Assembly (NCBI GenBank): GCA_035534615.1
Contig: DATLRO010000070.1
Coordinates: 3,095 to 67,094 of the forward strand
Source: JAGWRA01 sp035534615
Lineage (GTDB): Bacteria > Acidobacteriota > Vicinamibacteria > Vicinamibacterales > CAVVIG01
Direction of reading: 5' to 3'
DNA length: 64,000 nt
How positions within the stretch are numbered: the first letter of the stretch is position 1; each line of letters opens with the position of its first letter. Below the pieces are notes generated by a model. The model worked only from the letters and a program-made list of their open reading frames with translations. It was not told the DNA's origin and did no database searches. The position numbers were made by a program, and so were the translations under genes. Below are positions 8,374-16,833 of this stretch, piece by piece.

Positions 8374-11181
8374 ATGTCCTCACGATCTTCCGGGTCCGAC
8401 CCTCGCACGGCGGCACGGACGCCGCCCGCCGGCGCCGACGGCGGCGCACGACCGGCCGCGTGGCATCTGATGGAGGTGCAGGACGTGTGCGCGGCGCTCG
8501 GGACCAGTCCCGCGCAAGGCCTGGATCCGGAGGAGGCGCAGGCCCGGCTGGCCCGCGACGGCGCCAACGAGATCGACGAGCGCGAGGGCCGGCGCCTGCC
8601 GGCGCTGCTCTGGGATCAGATCGGCAGTCCCCTGATCCTGCTGCTCGTGGTCGCCGCGGCCGTGTCGGCCGCGCTGGGCGACATCAAGGACGCCATCGCC
8701 ATTGCCGTCATCCTGGTGCTCAACGCCGGGCTCGGCATCGCCCAGGAATACCGCGCCGAACAGGCGCTGGCGCTGCTGAAGCGCATGGCGGTGCCGCACG
8801 TGACGGTCCGTCGCGGCGGCCGCGTGCTCGACACGTCCGCCCGCGAGCTGGTGCCCGGCGACATCGTCCTGCTCGACGCCGGCGGCCGGATTCCGGCCGA
8901 CGGCCGGGTGATCGAGTCGGCCAGCCTGCGCATCGAGGAGTCGGCGCTCACCGGCGAGTCGGAGCCGGTCGACAAGGATCCGGCCCGCCTGGCGCAGGAC
9001 GCGTCGACGATCGCCGACCGCCGCAATATGGCCTACATGGGGACCGCCGTCGTGTACGGGCGCGGCGCGATCGTGATCACCGGGACCGGCATGCGGACCG
9101 AGCTGGGACGGGTGGCCGGCCTCATCCGGGCGGTCAAGCCGCAGGCGACGCCGCTGCAGCGCCGGCTGGACGACCTCGGACGGCGTCTCGCGCTGCTGGC
9201 GCTCGTGCTCGTGGCCGTCCTCTTCGGCGTCGGCCTCGCCCGCGGCGAAAACATCACGCTGGTGTTCCTGACGGCCGTGAGTCTGGCCGTGGCCGCCGTG
9301 CCCGAAGGCCTGCCGGCGGTCGTGACGATCGCGCTGGCGCTGGGCGCCCGGCGGATGCTGCGGCGCCAGGCGCTGATCCGCCGGCTGACCGCGGTCGAAA
9401 CCCTGGGCGCCGTGACGGTCATCTGCAGCGACAAGACCGGCACCCTCACCGAGAACCGGATGACGGCGACGATCGCCGAGCTGCCTGGACGCCGGCGCGA
9501 TCTCACGTCGGACGACGCGGAGGCGGACGATCGGGGACTGGCGCTGCTCCTCGTCGGTGGCGCCCTGTGCAATGACGCGCGGCCCGCGGACGAGACCGGC
9601 GGCGGCACGGTTCTGGGCGATCCGACCGAGGTGGCGCTGGTGCGGGCGGCCGCCCGCCTCGGCTTCCACAAGGCGGCGCTCGAACGGGCCCTGCCGCGCG
9701 TCGACGAGATCCCGTTCGATTCGACGCGCAAGCGGATGACGACGGTGCACCGGACCGCGTCCGGGCCGGCGAGCCCGGCCGGCGACCTGCTGGCCGGCTC
9801 GCCGTGGGTGGCGTTCACGAAGGGTGCGGTCGAGTCGGTGCTCGGCCGGTCGGCGTCGATCCGGATCGACGGCCGCGACGAGCCGATGAGCGACGTCTGG
9901 CGCGCGCGGATCCAGGAGGCGCACGATCGTCTCGCCGCCGACGGGATCCGCGTGCTCGCCGTGGCGTTCCGGTTGCTCGCCGCCGACCCGCCGCCGGACA
10001 CGCTCGAGCGCGATCTGACGTTTGCCGGAATGATCGGCCTGATCGACCCGCCGCGGGCGGCGGTGCGCGCGGCGATCGGCATCTGCCGGGGCGCCGGCAT
10101 CCGGCCGGTGATGATCACCGGCGACCATCCGCTGACCGCGGCTGCCGTGGCGCGCGCGATCGGCCTCCCGTCCGACGGCGCGGTGGTGACCGGCGCCGAG
10201 CTGATGCGCGTGCCGGAAGCCGAGCTCCCCGCGCTCGTCGCGCGCACCGGCGTGTACGCCCGGGTGCAGCCGGAACAGAAGCTGGACATCGTCCGGGCCC
10301 TGCAGGCGCAGGGGCACGTCGTCGCGATGACCGGCGACGGCGTCAACGATGCGCCGGCGCTGAAGCGGGCGGACATCGGGGTCGCGATGGGGATCACCGG
10401 CACCGACGTCGCCAAGGACGCGGCCGACATGGTGCTCCAGGACGATGACTTCTCGACGATCGTGGCGGCCGTCGAGGAAGGGCGCGTCATCTTCGACAAC
10501 ATCCGCAAGTTCGTGCGCTTCATCCTGGCGAGCAATTTCGCCGAGATCCTGGTGATGCTGGCCGGCCCGGCGCTCGGGATGCCGCTGCCGCTGCTGCCGG
10601 CCCAGATTCTGTGGATCAACCTGCTGACCGACGGGCTGCCCGCGCTGGCGCTCAGCGTGGAGCCGGCCGAGCCGGACACGATGCGGCGTCCGCCGTATCC
10701 GCCCGGCGCCGGCATCTTCGACACGGCGATGTGGCGGCACATCATCTGGGTCGGGCTGCTGCTCGGCGCGGTCAGCGTGCTGCCCGGGTACTGGCGGTGG
10801 GCGCACCGGCAGGCCTCGTGGCAGACGATCGTGTTCACGACGCTGACGCTGGGCCAGCTCGCGCAGGCGCTCGCCGTCCGGTCGTCGCGCCAGTCGCTGG
10901 TCGAGGCCGGCCTGTTCTCGAACCGCCCGCTCGTGGCGTCGGTCGCCGCGATGGCGCTGCTCCAGCTGTCCGTCATCTACGTGCCGGCCTTCCGGAGCGT
11001 GCTCGGCACGGTGCCGCTGTCGGCCGGCGACCTCGGCCTCTGCGTCGGGCTGAGCGTTGTGATCCTGCTGGCGGTGGAAGCGGACAAGATGGTGGCACGG
11101 TTCAGGCACAAGCGGCGCGAGGAGGTGGAAATGGAGGAAGGAAGAAGGAAGAAGGAACGAGGAACGAGGAATGAGGAATGA
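8374..11181 (+). CDS. P-type ATPase, Ca2+-type cation transporter (P2A)
   Basis: A 935-residue ATP-driven cation pump in the inner membrane. It has the cation-ATPase N-terminal domain (WHLMEVQDVCAALGTS), the actuator TGES loop (SALTGESEPVDKD), PEGLP in transmembrane helix 4, the phosphorylation motif DKTGTLTENRM, MTGDGVNDAPALKRADIG, and NLLTDGLPALALSVEP in helix 6. PEGLP plus NLLTDGLPA is the SERCA/PMR1 pattern, so Ca2+ or Mn2+ is the likely substrate; about 8-10 membrane helices are visible. ATG 8374 keeps the conserved WH block. The last 15 codons are encoded by the left arm of the heptamer repeat at 11130-11330 and give an E/R/K-rich tail. Confidence 0.92.
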   Translation: MSSRSSGSDPRTAARTPPAGADGGARPAAWHLMEVQDVCAALGTSPAQGLDPEEAQARLARDGANEIDEREGRRLPALLWDQIGSPLILLLVVAAAVSAALGDIKDAIAIAVILVLNAGLGIAQEYRAEQALALLKRMAVPHVTVRRGGRVLDTSARELVPGDIVLLDAGGRIPADGRVIESASLRIEESALTGESEPVDKDPARLAQDASTIADRRNMAYMGTAVVYGRGAIVITGTGMRTELGRVAGLIRAVKPQATPLQRRLDDLGRRLALLALVLVAVLFGVGLARGENITLVFLTAVSLAVAAVPEGLPAVVTIALALGARRMLRRQALIRRLTAVETLGAVTVICSDKTGTLTENRMTATIAELPGRRRDLTSDDAEADDRGLALLLVGGALCNDARPADETGGGTVLGDPTEVALVRAAARLGFHKAALERALPRVDEIPFDSTRKRMTTVHRTASGPASPAGDLLAGSPWVAFTKGAVESVLGRSASIRIDGRDEPMSDVWRARIQEAHDRLAADGIRVLAVAFRLLAADPPPDTLERDLTFAGMIGLIDPPRAAVRAAIGICRGAGIRPVMITGDHPLTAAAVARAIGLPSDGAVVTGAELMRVPEAELPALVARTGVYARVQPEQKLDIVRALQAQGHVVAMTGDGVNDAPALKRADIGVAMGITGTDVAKDAADMVLQDDDFSTIVAAVEEGRVIFDNIRKFVRFILASNFAEILVMLAGPALGMPLPLLPAQILWINLLTDGLPALALSVEPAEPDTMRRPPYPPGAGIFDTAMWRHIIWVGLLLGAVSVLPGYWRWAHRQASWQTIVFTTLTLGQLAQALAVRSSRQSLVEAGLFSNRPLVASVAAMALLQLSVIYVPAFRSVLGTVPLSAGDLGLCVGLSVVILLAVEADKMVARFRHKRREEVEMEEGRRKKERGTRNEE

Positions 11182-11330
11182 GGAATGAGGAATGAGGAAC
11201 GAGAGACGAGAGGTGAAGTGCGAGAGGTGAAGTGCCAGGAATGTGTCCGAACTCTTCACTCTTCACTCTTCACTCATTCCTCATTCCTCATTCCTCATTC
11301 CTGTTCCTCATTCTTCCCTTCCTTCCACCG
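11130..11330. repeat. Heptamer-based inverted repeat between convergent genes
   Basis: The left arm (about 11131-11200) is built of GGAATGA heptamers with AGAAGGA and ACGAGG variants; the right arm (about 11272-11326) is the complement, with four CATTCCT units in register. Between them lie two copies of a GAGAGGTGAAGTGC 14-mer and three TCTTCAC heptamers. The whole can fold into a long hairpin, and its position between a plus-strand and a minus-strand stop codon suits a bidirectional terminator. Both flanking genes read into it at their 3' ends. Confidence 0.85.
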
Positions 11331-12240
11331 GCGACACGAACGTGCGCGGCTTGATGGCGAGGACGGAGCAGCGGAGCCCCTGCAGGGCGCGCTCCGCCGT
11401 GTTGCCGATCAGCAGGCCGCTGATCCGCGTGCGGGCGACCGTTCCCATCACGACGAGATCGACGCGCTTCGTCCGGGCGACCCGCGGAATGATCCAGCCG
11501 GCGTCGCCGCGGACCAGCAGGGACTGCGCGTCCGGCAGCCGGTCGCCGGCACGCGCCAGCAGATCCGCGAACGCGTCCCGGGCCATGCGCCGCACCGCCT
11601 CCACGTAGCCGCGCAGCTCGGCCGGTTTCATGTAGCTGCGGAGCAGGTCGGCGCCGAACGGCGCCCAGGCGTGGAGCACGAACAGGGCGGCCCCTTCCGC
11701 GCGGGCGATCCCGCCCGCCAGTTCCAGCACCTTCAGGTTCAGCTCGTCGTGCGCCGGGTCGCCGGCCGCCGGGTCGACGGTCGCCAGCACCCGCTTGAGG
11801 GGCCGGCCGTCCGGCGTCCGGACCAGCCAGACGGGGCAGGGGCACTGGCGCAGGAGCTGCATGTCGACCGGCCCGTAGCGCTTGCCGTCGTTCGCACCCG
11901 TGCCGTGCGACCGCATCACCAGATCGTGACCGTGCGCCAGGACGTCGCGGATCAGCGCGATCGCCGGCCGGCCGCGCCGCACGTCGGCCGTCACGTCGAG
12001 GCCGCGGGCCTCGAGGCCGGCCCGGATGCGCGCGAGCTCGTCCTGCGGCCGCTGGACGAGCCGCTGCCGGATCTCGTCCGACAGGAGGGCGCGCGCCGGC
12101 TCAGGCGCCTCGGCGACCACGGCCATCAGGTGCAGGCGGGCGCCGTCCGATCGGGCCAGCGCGACCGCCCGATCGAGCGCGGGCTGGTCCTTCCAGGCGG
12201 TGTCGACCTGCACGAGGATGTCCTGGAAGGGAACCGCCAT
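11308..12240 (-). CDS. Tandem universal stress protein (UspE-like)
   Basis: The 310-residue product contains two Usp (UspA-fold) domains, roughly residues 1-150 and 155-305. The second has the ATP-binding signature GTVARTRISGLLIGNTAE (G-2x-G-9x-G-N/S/T spacing); the first has MRSHGTGANDGKRYGPVDMQLL in the equivalent place. Such tandem proteins bind nucleotide and respond to stress; the exact role here is not visible. The start is 7 bases after the acyl-CoA ligase stop, so the two are probably co-transcribed. The C-terminal EGREE is encoded in the heptamer repeat. Confidence 0.9.
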   Translation of the reverse strand: MAVPFQDILVQVDTAWKDQPALDRAVALARSDGARLHLMAVVAEAPEPARALLSDEIRQRLVQRPQDELARIRAGLEARGLDVTADVRRGRPAIALIRDVLAHGHDLVMRSHGTGANDGKRYGPVDMQLLRQCPCPVWLVRTPDGRPLKRVLATVDPAAGDPAHDELNLKVLELAGGIARAEGAALFVLHAWAPFGADLLRSYMKPAELRGYVEAVRRMARDAFADLLARAGDRLPDAQSLLVRGDAGWIIPRVARTKRVDLVVMGTVARTRISGLLIGNTAERALQGLRCSVLAIKPRTFVSPVEGREE

Positions 12241-12247
12241 GCGCCCC

Positions 12248-13939
12248 TCACGCCTTGCCGGCGGCGAGGGCGCGGCGCAGCACCTTGCCGACCATCGTCT
12301 TCGGGAGGCTGTCGCGGAACTCGATCTGGGTCGGCACCTTGTAGGGTGCGAGCTGCTGCTTGCAGAAGGCGCGCAGCTCGGCGGCCGTCACGGTCTGGCC
12401 GGGGCGCCGCACGACCCAGGCCTTCACCGTCTCGCCCCGCACCGGGTCGGGCACGCCGGCCACGCCGACCTCCGCGACGGCGGGATGCGAGGCGATCACC
12501 TCCTCGATCTCGCGCGGCCACACCTGGTAGCCGCTCGTCTTGATCAGGTCCTTCTTCCGATCGACGATGAACAGGTAGCCGTCCGTGTCCAGATAGCCGA
12601 GGTCGCCGGTGTGCAGCCAGCGGCCGCCGTCGGCATGGTCGCGCAGCACCTGCGCGGTCTCCTCCGGCTGCTGCCAGAAGCCGAGCATGAGCTGCGGCGC
12701 GCGGACGGCGATCTCCCCGATCTCGTTGACCGGCAGCGTCTGCGTCCCCTGCTCGACGTCGAAGATCCGGACCTCGACGTCGGGCAGCGGCAGGCCCACC
12801 GACCCGAGCTTGTTCGGCCCCCGCAGCGGGTTCACGGTGCAGGCCATCATCGCCTCGGTCAGCGAATAGCCCTCGATCAGCCGCCCGCCGGTGAGCGCCT
12901 CGAAGCGCTTCCGGGTCTCGGCCAGCAGCGGGGCGGCCCCCGAGAACGAGATCTTGATCGAGCTGAAATCGACCTTCCGCTTCTGCACGTCGGGATGGTT
13001 CAGCATCACGATGAACAGGGTCGGCACGCCGGTGAAGAACGCGGGACGGACGCGGTCGATGGTCTTCAGCAGATCGTGGGTGTCGCGGGGATCCGGCACG
13101 AGCGCCAGCGGGGTGTGCGACACGACCGCCAGGCTCTGCACGCCGACGTTGGCGTACACGTGGAACAGCGGCAGCGGCAGCATCACCACGTCCGTCCAGT
13201 CGACGAAGATCGCCCGGTTCCACGCCAGCAGCTGCAGGCCGGCCTGCACGTACGCGTGATGCGACCCCAGGACCCCCTTGGCCATGCCGGTCGTGCCGCC
13301 GCTCATCAGCAGGACGGCCGGGTCGTCCGGCGCGGGCCGGATGGCCGGCGTCTCCCCGCCGGGCTCCGCCAGGACCTGCGCGAACCAGTGATCGCCCGGC
13401 TCGAGCTCGATCCGGTGCCCGCCCGCTTTCTCCTTGAACAGCGTGAACAGCAGCCGCAGCGCCGGCGGCAGGTATTCCTTGATGTTCGTCGCGATGATCG
13501 TCTCGACGGCGCTGACCGGCTGGAGCGACTTGATCCGGTTGTAATACGGCGTCAGCACGACCACCACCCGCGCGCCCGATTCCTTCAGCGGCCCCTCGAG
13601 CTCGGCGGCGGTGTACGTCGGGTTGAGCGGAAACACGACCGCCCCCGCCTTCCAGGCGCCGAACTCGGCGATCAGGAACTGCGGGCAGTTCGGCAGCATC
13701 AGCGCGACCCGGTCGCCGCGCCTGATCCCGGCCGCCGCGAGCGCGGCGGCGAACCGGTCGCTCAGCCGATCGATCTCGCCGTAGGAGACGCGCCGCCCCT
13801 TGAACAGCACGGACGGATGGTCCGGCCGGGCGTCCGCGGTGTCCCGCAGGTAGTCGACGAGCGTGCGGGCGGGATACGGTGCCAGCGTCTGCGGCACATC
13901 ACGGTCGTAGCTCGTCAGCCAGGGCCTGGTGTCCGTCAT
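12248..13939 (-). CDS. fadD: Long-chain fatty acid-CoA ligase (AMP-binding, FadD-like)
   Basis: Activates fatty acids to acyl-CoA via an acyl-adenylate. The 563-residue protein carries the ATP-binding loop LMSGGTTGMAKGV, EGYSLTEAMM (A5 motif), the TGDLGYLDTDGYLFIVDRKKDLIKTSGYQVWPREIE hinge region described by its core GDLGY and DRKKD, and PKTMVGKVLRR with the catalytic Lys near the C-terminus. The length fits FadD. Substrate chain length is inferred from similarity only. A TATAAT hexamer at 14010-14015 on the minus strand lies about 65 bases upstream. The Usp gene follows within 7 bases. Confidence 0.9.
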   Translation of the reverse strand: MTDTRPWLTSYDRDVPQTLAPYPARTLVDYLRDTADARPDHPSVLFKGRRVSYGEIDRLSDRFAAALAAAGIRRGDRVALMLPNCPQFLIAEFGAWKAGAVVFPLNPTYTAAELEGPLKESGARVVVVLTPYYNRIKSLQPVSAVETIIATNIKEYLPPALRLLFTLFKEKAGGHRIELEPGDHWFAQVLAEPGGETPAIRPAPDDPAVLLMSGGTTGMAKGVLGSHHAYVQAGLQLLAWNRAIFVDWTDVVMLPLPLFHVYANVGVQSLAVVSHTPLALVPDPRDTHDLLKTIDRVRPAFFTGVPTLFIVMLNHPDVQKRKVDFSSIKISFSGAAPLLAETRKRFEALTGGRLIEGYSLTEAMMACTVNPLRGPNKLGSVGLPLPDVEVRIFDVEQGTQTLPVNEIGEIAVRAPQLMLGFWQQPEETAQVLRDHADGGRWLHTGDLGYLDTDGYLFIVDRKKDLIKTSGYQVWPREIEEVIASHPAVAEVGVAGVPDPVRGETVKAWVVRRPGQTVTAAELRAFCKQQLAPYKVPTQIEFRDSLPKTMVGKVLRRALAAGKA

Positions 13940-14009
13940 GGCAATGGCGCGAAACTCCCGGCGGGAAGGCCCCGGCCGGGGCGAGGGCGGGAGCGGAACG
14001 CGAGCCTCG

Positions 14010-14015
14010 ATTATA
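14010..14015 (-). promoter_or_regulatory. TATAAT -10 element upstream of fadD
   Basis: Read on the minus strand the hexamer is a consensus TATAAT in the GC-rich gap between argF and fadD, about 70 bases before the fadD start. No convincing -35 is seen. Confidence 0.4.
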
Positions 14016-14043
14016 CGCCCGGCGGCGGCGGCGCGGGCGGGCG

Positions 14044-15042
14044 TCAGGCGGCGTTGTCGTAGGCCGAGGCGACCTGCGGCGCGAGCAGCATCAGCAGCAA
14101 CGCCTTCTGGGTGTGGAGGCGGTTGTCGGCCTGCTCGAAGACGAGCGAGACGGGGGAGTCCAGCACCTCGGCGCTCACTTCCTCGCCGCGGTGCGCCGGC
14201 AGGCAGTGCAGGAAGACGGCGCCCGGCGCGGCGGCCGCCATCAGGCGGTCGTTCACCTGGTACGCGGCGAAGCGCGCCCGGCGGACCGCCGCTTCTTCCT
14301 CCTGGCCCATGGAGGTCCAGACGTCCGTGTACACCGCGTCGGCCCCCGCCACCGCCTCGAACGGATCGGTGAACAGACGCACCGCGCCGCCGTCGCGGGC
14401 CACGTCGCGCGTCTCACGGACGACCGCCGCGGACAGCGCGTAGCCGGCCGGGCTGGCGACGTGCACGCGGACGCCGAGCATGGCGCCGGCGTGCGCGAGC
14501 GACGCCGCCACGTTGTTGCCGTCGCCGACGAAGGCGATCGTCCGGCCCGCCCACGTGCCCCAGTGCTCGCGCAGCGTCAGGAAATCGGCCAGCGCCTGGC
14601 ACGGGTGCTCCTGATCGGTCAGCGCGTTGACGATGTGCAGGTCGGGCGCCGTGGCGGCGAACGCGTCGAGCACCTGCTGGGAGAATGTCCGGATGACGAT
14701 CGCGTCGACCCACTGCGCCAGGTTCCGGGCGACGTCGGCCAGCGACTCGCGCTGGCCCAGCGCCACTTCCGGCTGGAGGTCGAGCACCTGGCCGCCGAGC
14801 TCGTGCACGGCGATCTGGAACGTCGAATGCGTCCGGAGCGACGGCTTGTCGAACAGCAGCGCGACGTGGCGCCCGCCGAGCGCGTGCGCGGTCAGCACCT
14901 GGCGGCCGCGCCGCCGGTCGTCCTTGAGCTGCGCCGCCAGCCGCAGGCAGCGCGCGAGATCCTCCGGCCTGAAATCGAGGATCGACAGGAAGTCCTTCTT
15001 CAGGCCGCCGAGCGACGCCACACCGAGGCCTCTGCTGGTCAT
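14044..15042 (-). CDS. argF: Ornithine carbamoyltransferase ArgF
   Basis: Forms citrulline from ornithine and carbamoyl phosphate. The 332-residue enzyme has the carbamoyl-phosphate motif as KPSLRTHSTFQ, then HPCQALADFLTL, the ornithine loop DVWTSMGQE, and HCLPAHRGEEV, which contains the catalytic Cys. DxxxSMG and HCLPAHRG mark a classical ornithine enzyme rather than the N-acetylornithine type. The usual second Arg of SxRTR is His here. It is the last gene of the minus-strand arginine operon, starting 16 bases after argJ stops. Confidence 0.92.
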   Translation of the reverse strand: MTSRGLGVASLGGLKKDFLSILDFRPEDLARCLRLAAQLKDDRRRGRQVLTAHALGGRHVALLFDKPSLRTHSTFQIAVHELGGQVLDLQPEVALGQRESLADVARNLAQWVDAIVIRTFSQQVLDAFAATAPDLHIVNALTDQEHPCQALADFLTLREHWGTWAGRTIAFVGDGNNVAASLAHAGAMLGVRVHVASPAGYALSAAVVRETRDVARDGGAVRLFTDPFEAVAGADAVYTDVWTSMGQEEEAAVRRARFAAYQVNDRLMAAAAPGAVFLHCLPAHRGEEVSAEVLDSPVSLVFEQADNRLHTQKALLLMLLAPQVASAYDNAA

Positions 15043-15058
15043 GCGGTCACGCCTCCGG

Positions 15059-16267
15059 TCAGGTTCGGTACTCCGCGTTGATCCGCACGTACTCCGCGCT
15101 CAGGTCGCACGTCCAGACCACGGCCTCGTCGCGGCCGCCGGCGCCCAGATCCACGGTCACCTCGATCTCCCGCCCCTTCAGGTAGGCCGCCGCCTCGGCG
15201 GCCCGCTCGTCGTGCGGCGCCCCGCCGCTGAACAGCACGGTCGGCCCGATCGACACGGCCGCCCGATCGAGATCGAACGCGACGCCGGCCCGGCCGGCCA
15301 CGGCGATGAAGCGCCCCCAGTTGGGATCGCCGCCGTGGATGGCCGTCTTGCACAGCAGCGAGTTGGCGATCGCCTTGGCGGCCCGGCGGGCGTCGGCCGG
15401 CGACGCCGCGCCGGCGACGCGCACGGTGACGAGCTTCGTGGCCCCCTCGCCGCCCCGGACGATGCCGAGCGCCAGCCGCTCGCAGACGGCGCGCATCCCC
15501 CGCACGAGCAGGGGATAGGTGCCGTCGTCGATCGTCACGCCGCTCGCCCCGCCCGCCAGCACCATCGCACAGTCGTTGGTCGAGCACTCGCCGTCGACCG
15601 TGATCGCGTTGAACGTGACGTCGACCACCTCGCGCAGCGCCCGCGCGAGCAGCGGCGGCGCCACGCGGGCGTCGGTCGTCACGAACGCGAGCATGGTCGC
15701 CATCATCGGCTCGATCATGCCCGAGCCCTTCGCCATGCCGCCGACGGTGAACGCGCCGGCCGGCGTCTCGAGCCGGACCGCCGCCTCCTTCGGAAACGGA
15801 TCGGTCGTCATGATGGCGCGCGCCGCCTCGGCGTGCCGCGCCGCGTCGAGCGACGGGAATGCCGCCGCGAGGCCGCGCCGGATCCGGCCGGCGTCGAGCG
15901 ACACGCCGATGACGCCGGTCGACGCCACCAGGATCTCTTCCGGACTGCACCCGGCGAGCCCGGCGGCCACGGCCGCCGTCTCCCGCGCCACGAGCAGGCC
16001 GTCGGCGCCGGTGCAGGCGTTCGCGCAGCCGCTGTTGACGACGACCGCCGCCGCCCGTCCCCCCGTGCGCGCCAGGTGCTCCCGCGAGACGATGACCGGC
16101 GCCGCCTGGGCCCGGTTCGTCGTGAACACCGCCGCCGCGGCCGCCGGGGCGTCCGGCACGATGATCGCCAGATCGAGTCCGGAGGCCTTGATGCCGCACG
16201 CCGTCGCCGCCGCCCGGAAGCCGGCCGCCGCGGTCACTCCGCCGTCGACCGGTGCGAGCCGGATCAT
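15059..16267 (-). CDS. argJ: Glutamate N-acetyltransferase / amino-acid acetyltransferase ArgJ
   Basis: ArgJ recycles the acetyl group from N-acetylornithine to glutamate, so no ArgE is needed. The 402-residue precursor contains VVNSGCANACTG, GVIGVSLD, then GMAKGSGMIEP and MATMLAFVTTDA around the self-cleavage site (between Ala-Thr-Met and the catalytic Thr), EGATKL, and NPNWG-type GGDPNWGRF near the C-terminus. The start at 16267 overlaps the stop of the acetyltransferase gene upstream (ATGA), showing translational coupling. Confidence 0.93.
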   Translation of the reverse strand: MIRLAPVDGGVTAAAGFRAAATACGIKASGLDLAIIVPDAPAAAAAVFTTNRAQAAPVIVSREHLARTGGRAAAVVVNSGCANACTGADGLLVARETAAVAAGLAGCSPEEILVASTGVIGVSLDAGRIRRGLAAAFPSLDAARHAEAARAIMTTDPFPKEAAVRLETPAGAFTVGGMAKGSGMIEPMMATMLAFVTTDARVAPPLLARALREVVDVTFNAITVDGECSTNDCAMVLAGGASGVTIDDGTYPLLVRGMRAVCERLALGIVRGGEGATKLVTVRVAGAASPADARRAAKAIANSLLCKTAIHGGDPNWGRFIAVAGRAGVAFDLDRAAVSIGPTVLFSGGAPHDERAAEAAAYLKGREIEVTVDLGAGGRDEAVVWTCDLSAEYVRINAEYRT

Positions 16268-16833
16268 GCGCGCGCCACCGGCGGCACCGCCGCCGTCGGG
16301 TCGATGGCCGCCAGGACGGCGTACTGCCCGCAGGTGCGGAACAGCGGGCAGTGGACGCAGTCGGCCAGCACTTTGGCCGACAGCCAGATGTGGGGCACGA
16401 TCGAGAACCCCATCCGGAGGAAATAGGCCGGCTGGTGCGTGAAGGCGCAGAGCCGGTCGAAGCCGGCGCGCTGCCCCCGGCGCCACAGCTCGCCGATCAG
16501 GCCGCGTCCGAGTCCGGCGCCGCGCTCCTCGTCGTCCACCACGAGCGACCGGATCTCGGCCAGTCCGGCGCCGAGCGGCGCCAGCTCGGCGCAGCCCACG
16601 ATGACGCCGTCGCGTTCGGCGACGACGAAGCGCGGGGCGCGCGACGTGATGTCGGCCAGCGTGCGCGGCAGCAGGTGGCCTTCTTCGCGGTGCGTGGCGA
16701 CGAGGGCGAAGATCCCGGGCGCATCGTCCGGCTCCGCCGTGCGCAGCACGGCCGGCGGCCCGCCGGCCGCGGCCGCTTCGTCGATCCAGACGGGACGCGC
16801 GACATCGGTCGCGCGGGACAGGTCGAGCGTCAT
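16264..16833 (-). CDS. argA: Short GNAT-type N-acetylglutamate synthase
   Basis: A 189-residue GNAT enzyme lacking the amino-acid-kinase domain of classical ArgA. The acetyl-CoA loop is DEERGAGLGRGLIGEL, and the C-terminal block AYFLRMGFSIVPHIWL followed by DCVHCPLFRTCGQYAV is typical of short NAGS proteins. It gives acetylglutamate to prime the ArgJ cycle. Start ATG 16833 overlaps the argD stop (ATGA) and the stop overlaps the argJ start, so argD-argA-argJ are tightly coupled. The first 25 residues are variable. Confidence 0.87.
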   Translation of the reverse strand: MTLDLSRATDVARPVWIDEAAAAGGPPAVLRTAEPDDAPGIFALVATHREEGHLLPRTLADITSRAPRFVVAERDGVIVGCAELAPLGAGLAEIRSLVVDDEERGAGLGRGLIGELWRRGQRAGFDRLCAFTHQPAYFLRMGFSIVPHIWLSAKVLADCVHCPLFRTCGQYAVLAAIDPTAAVPPVARA

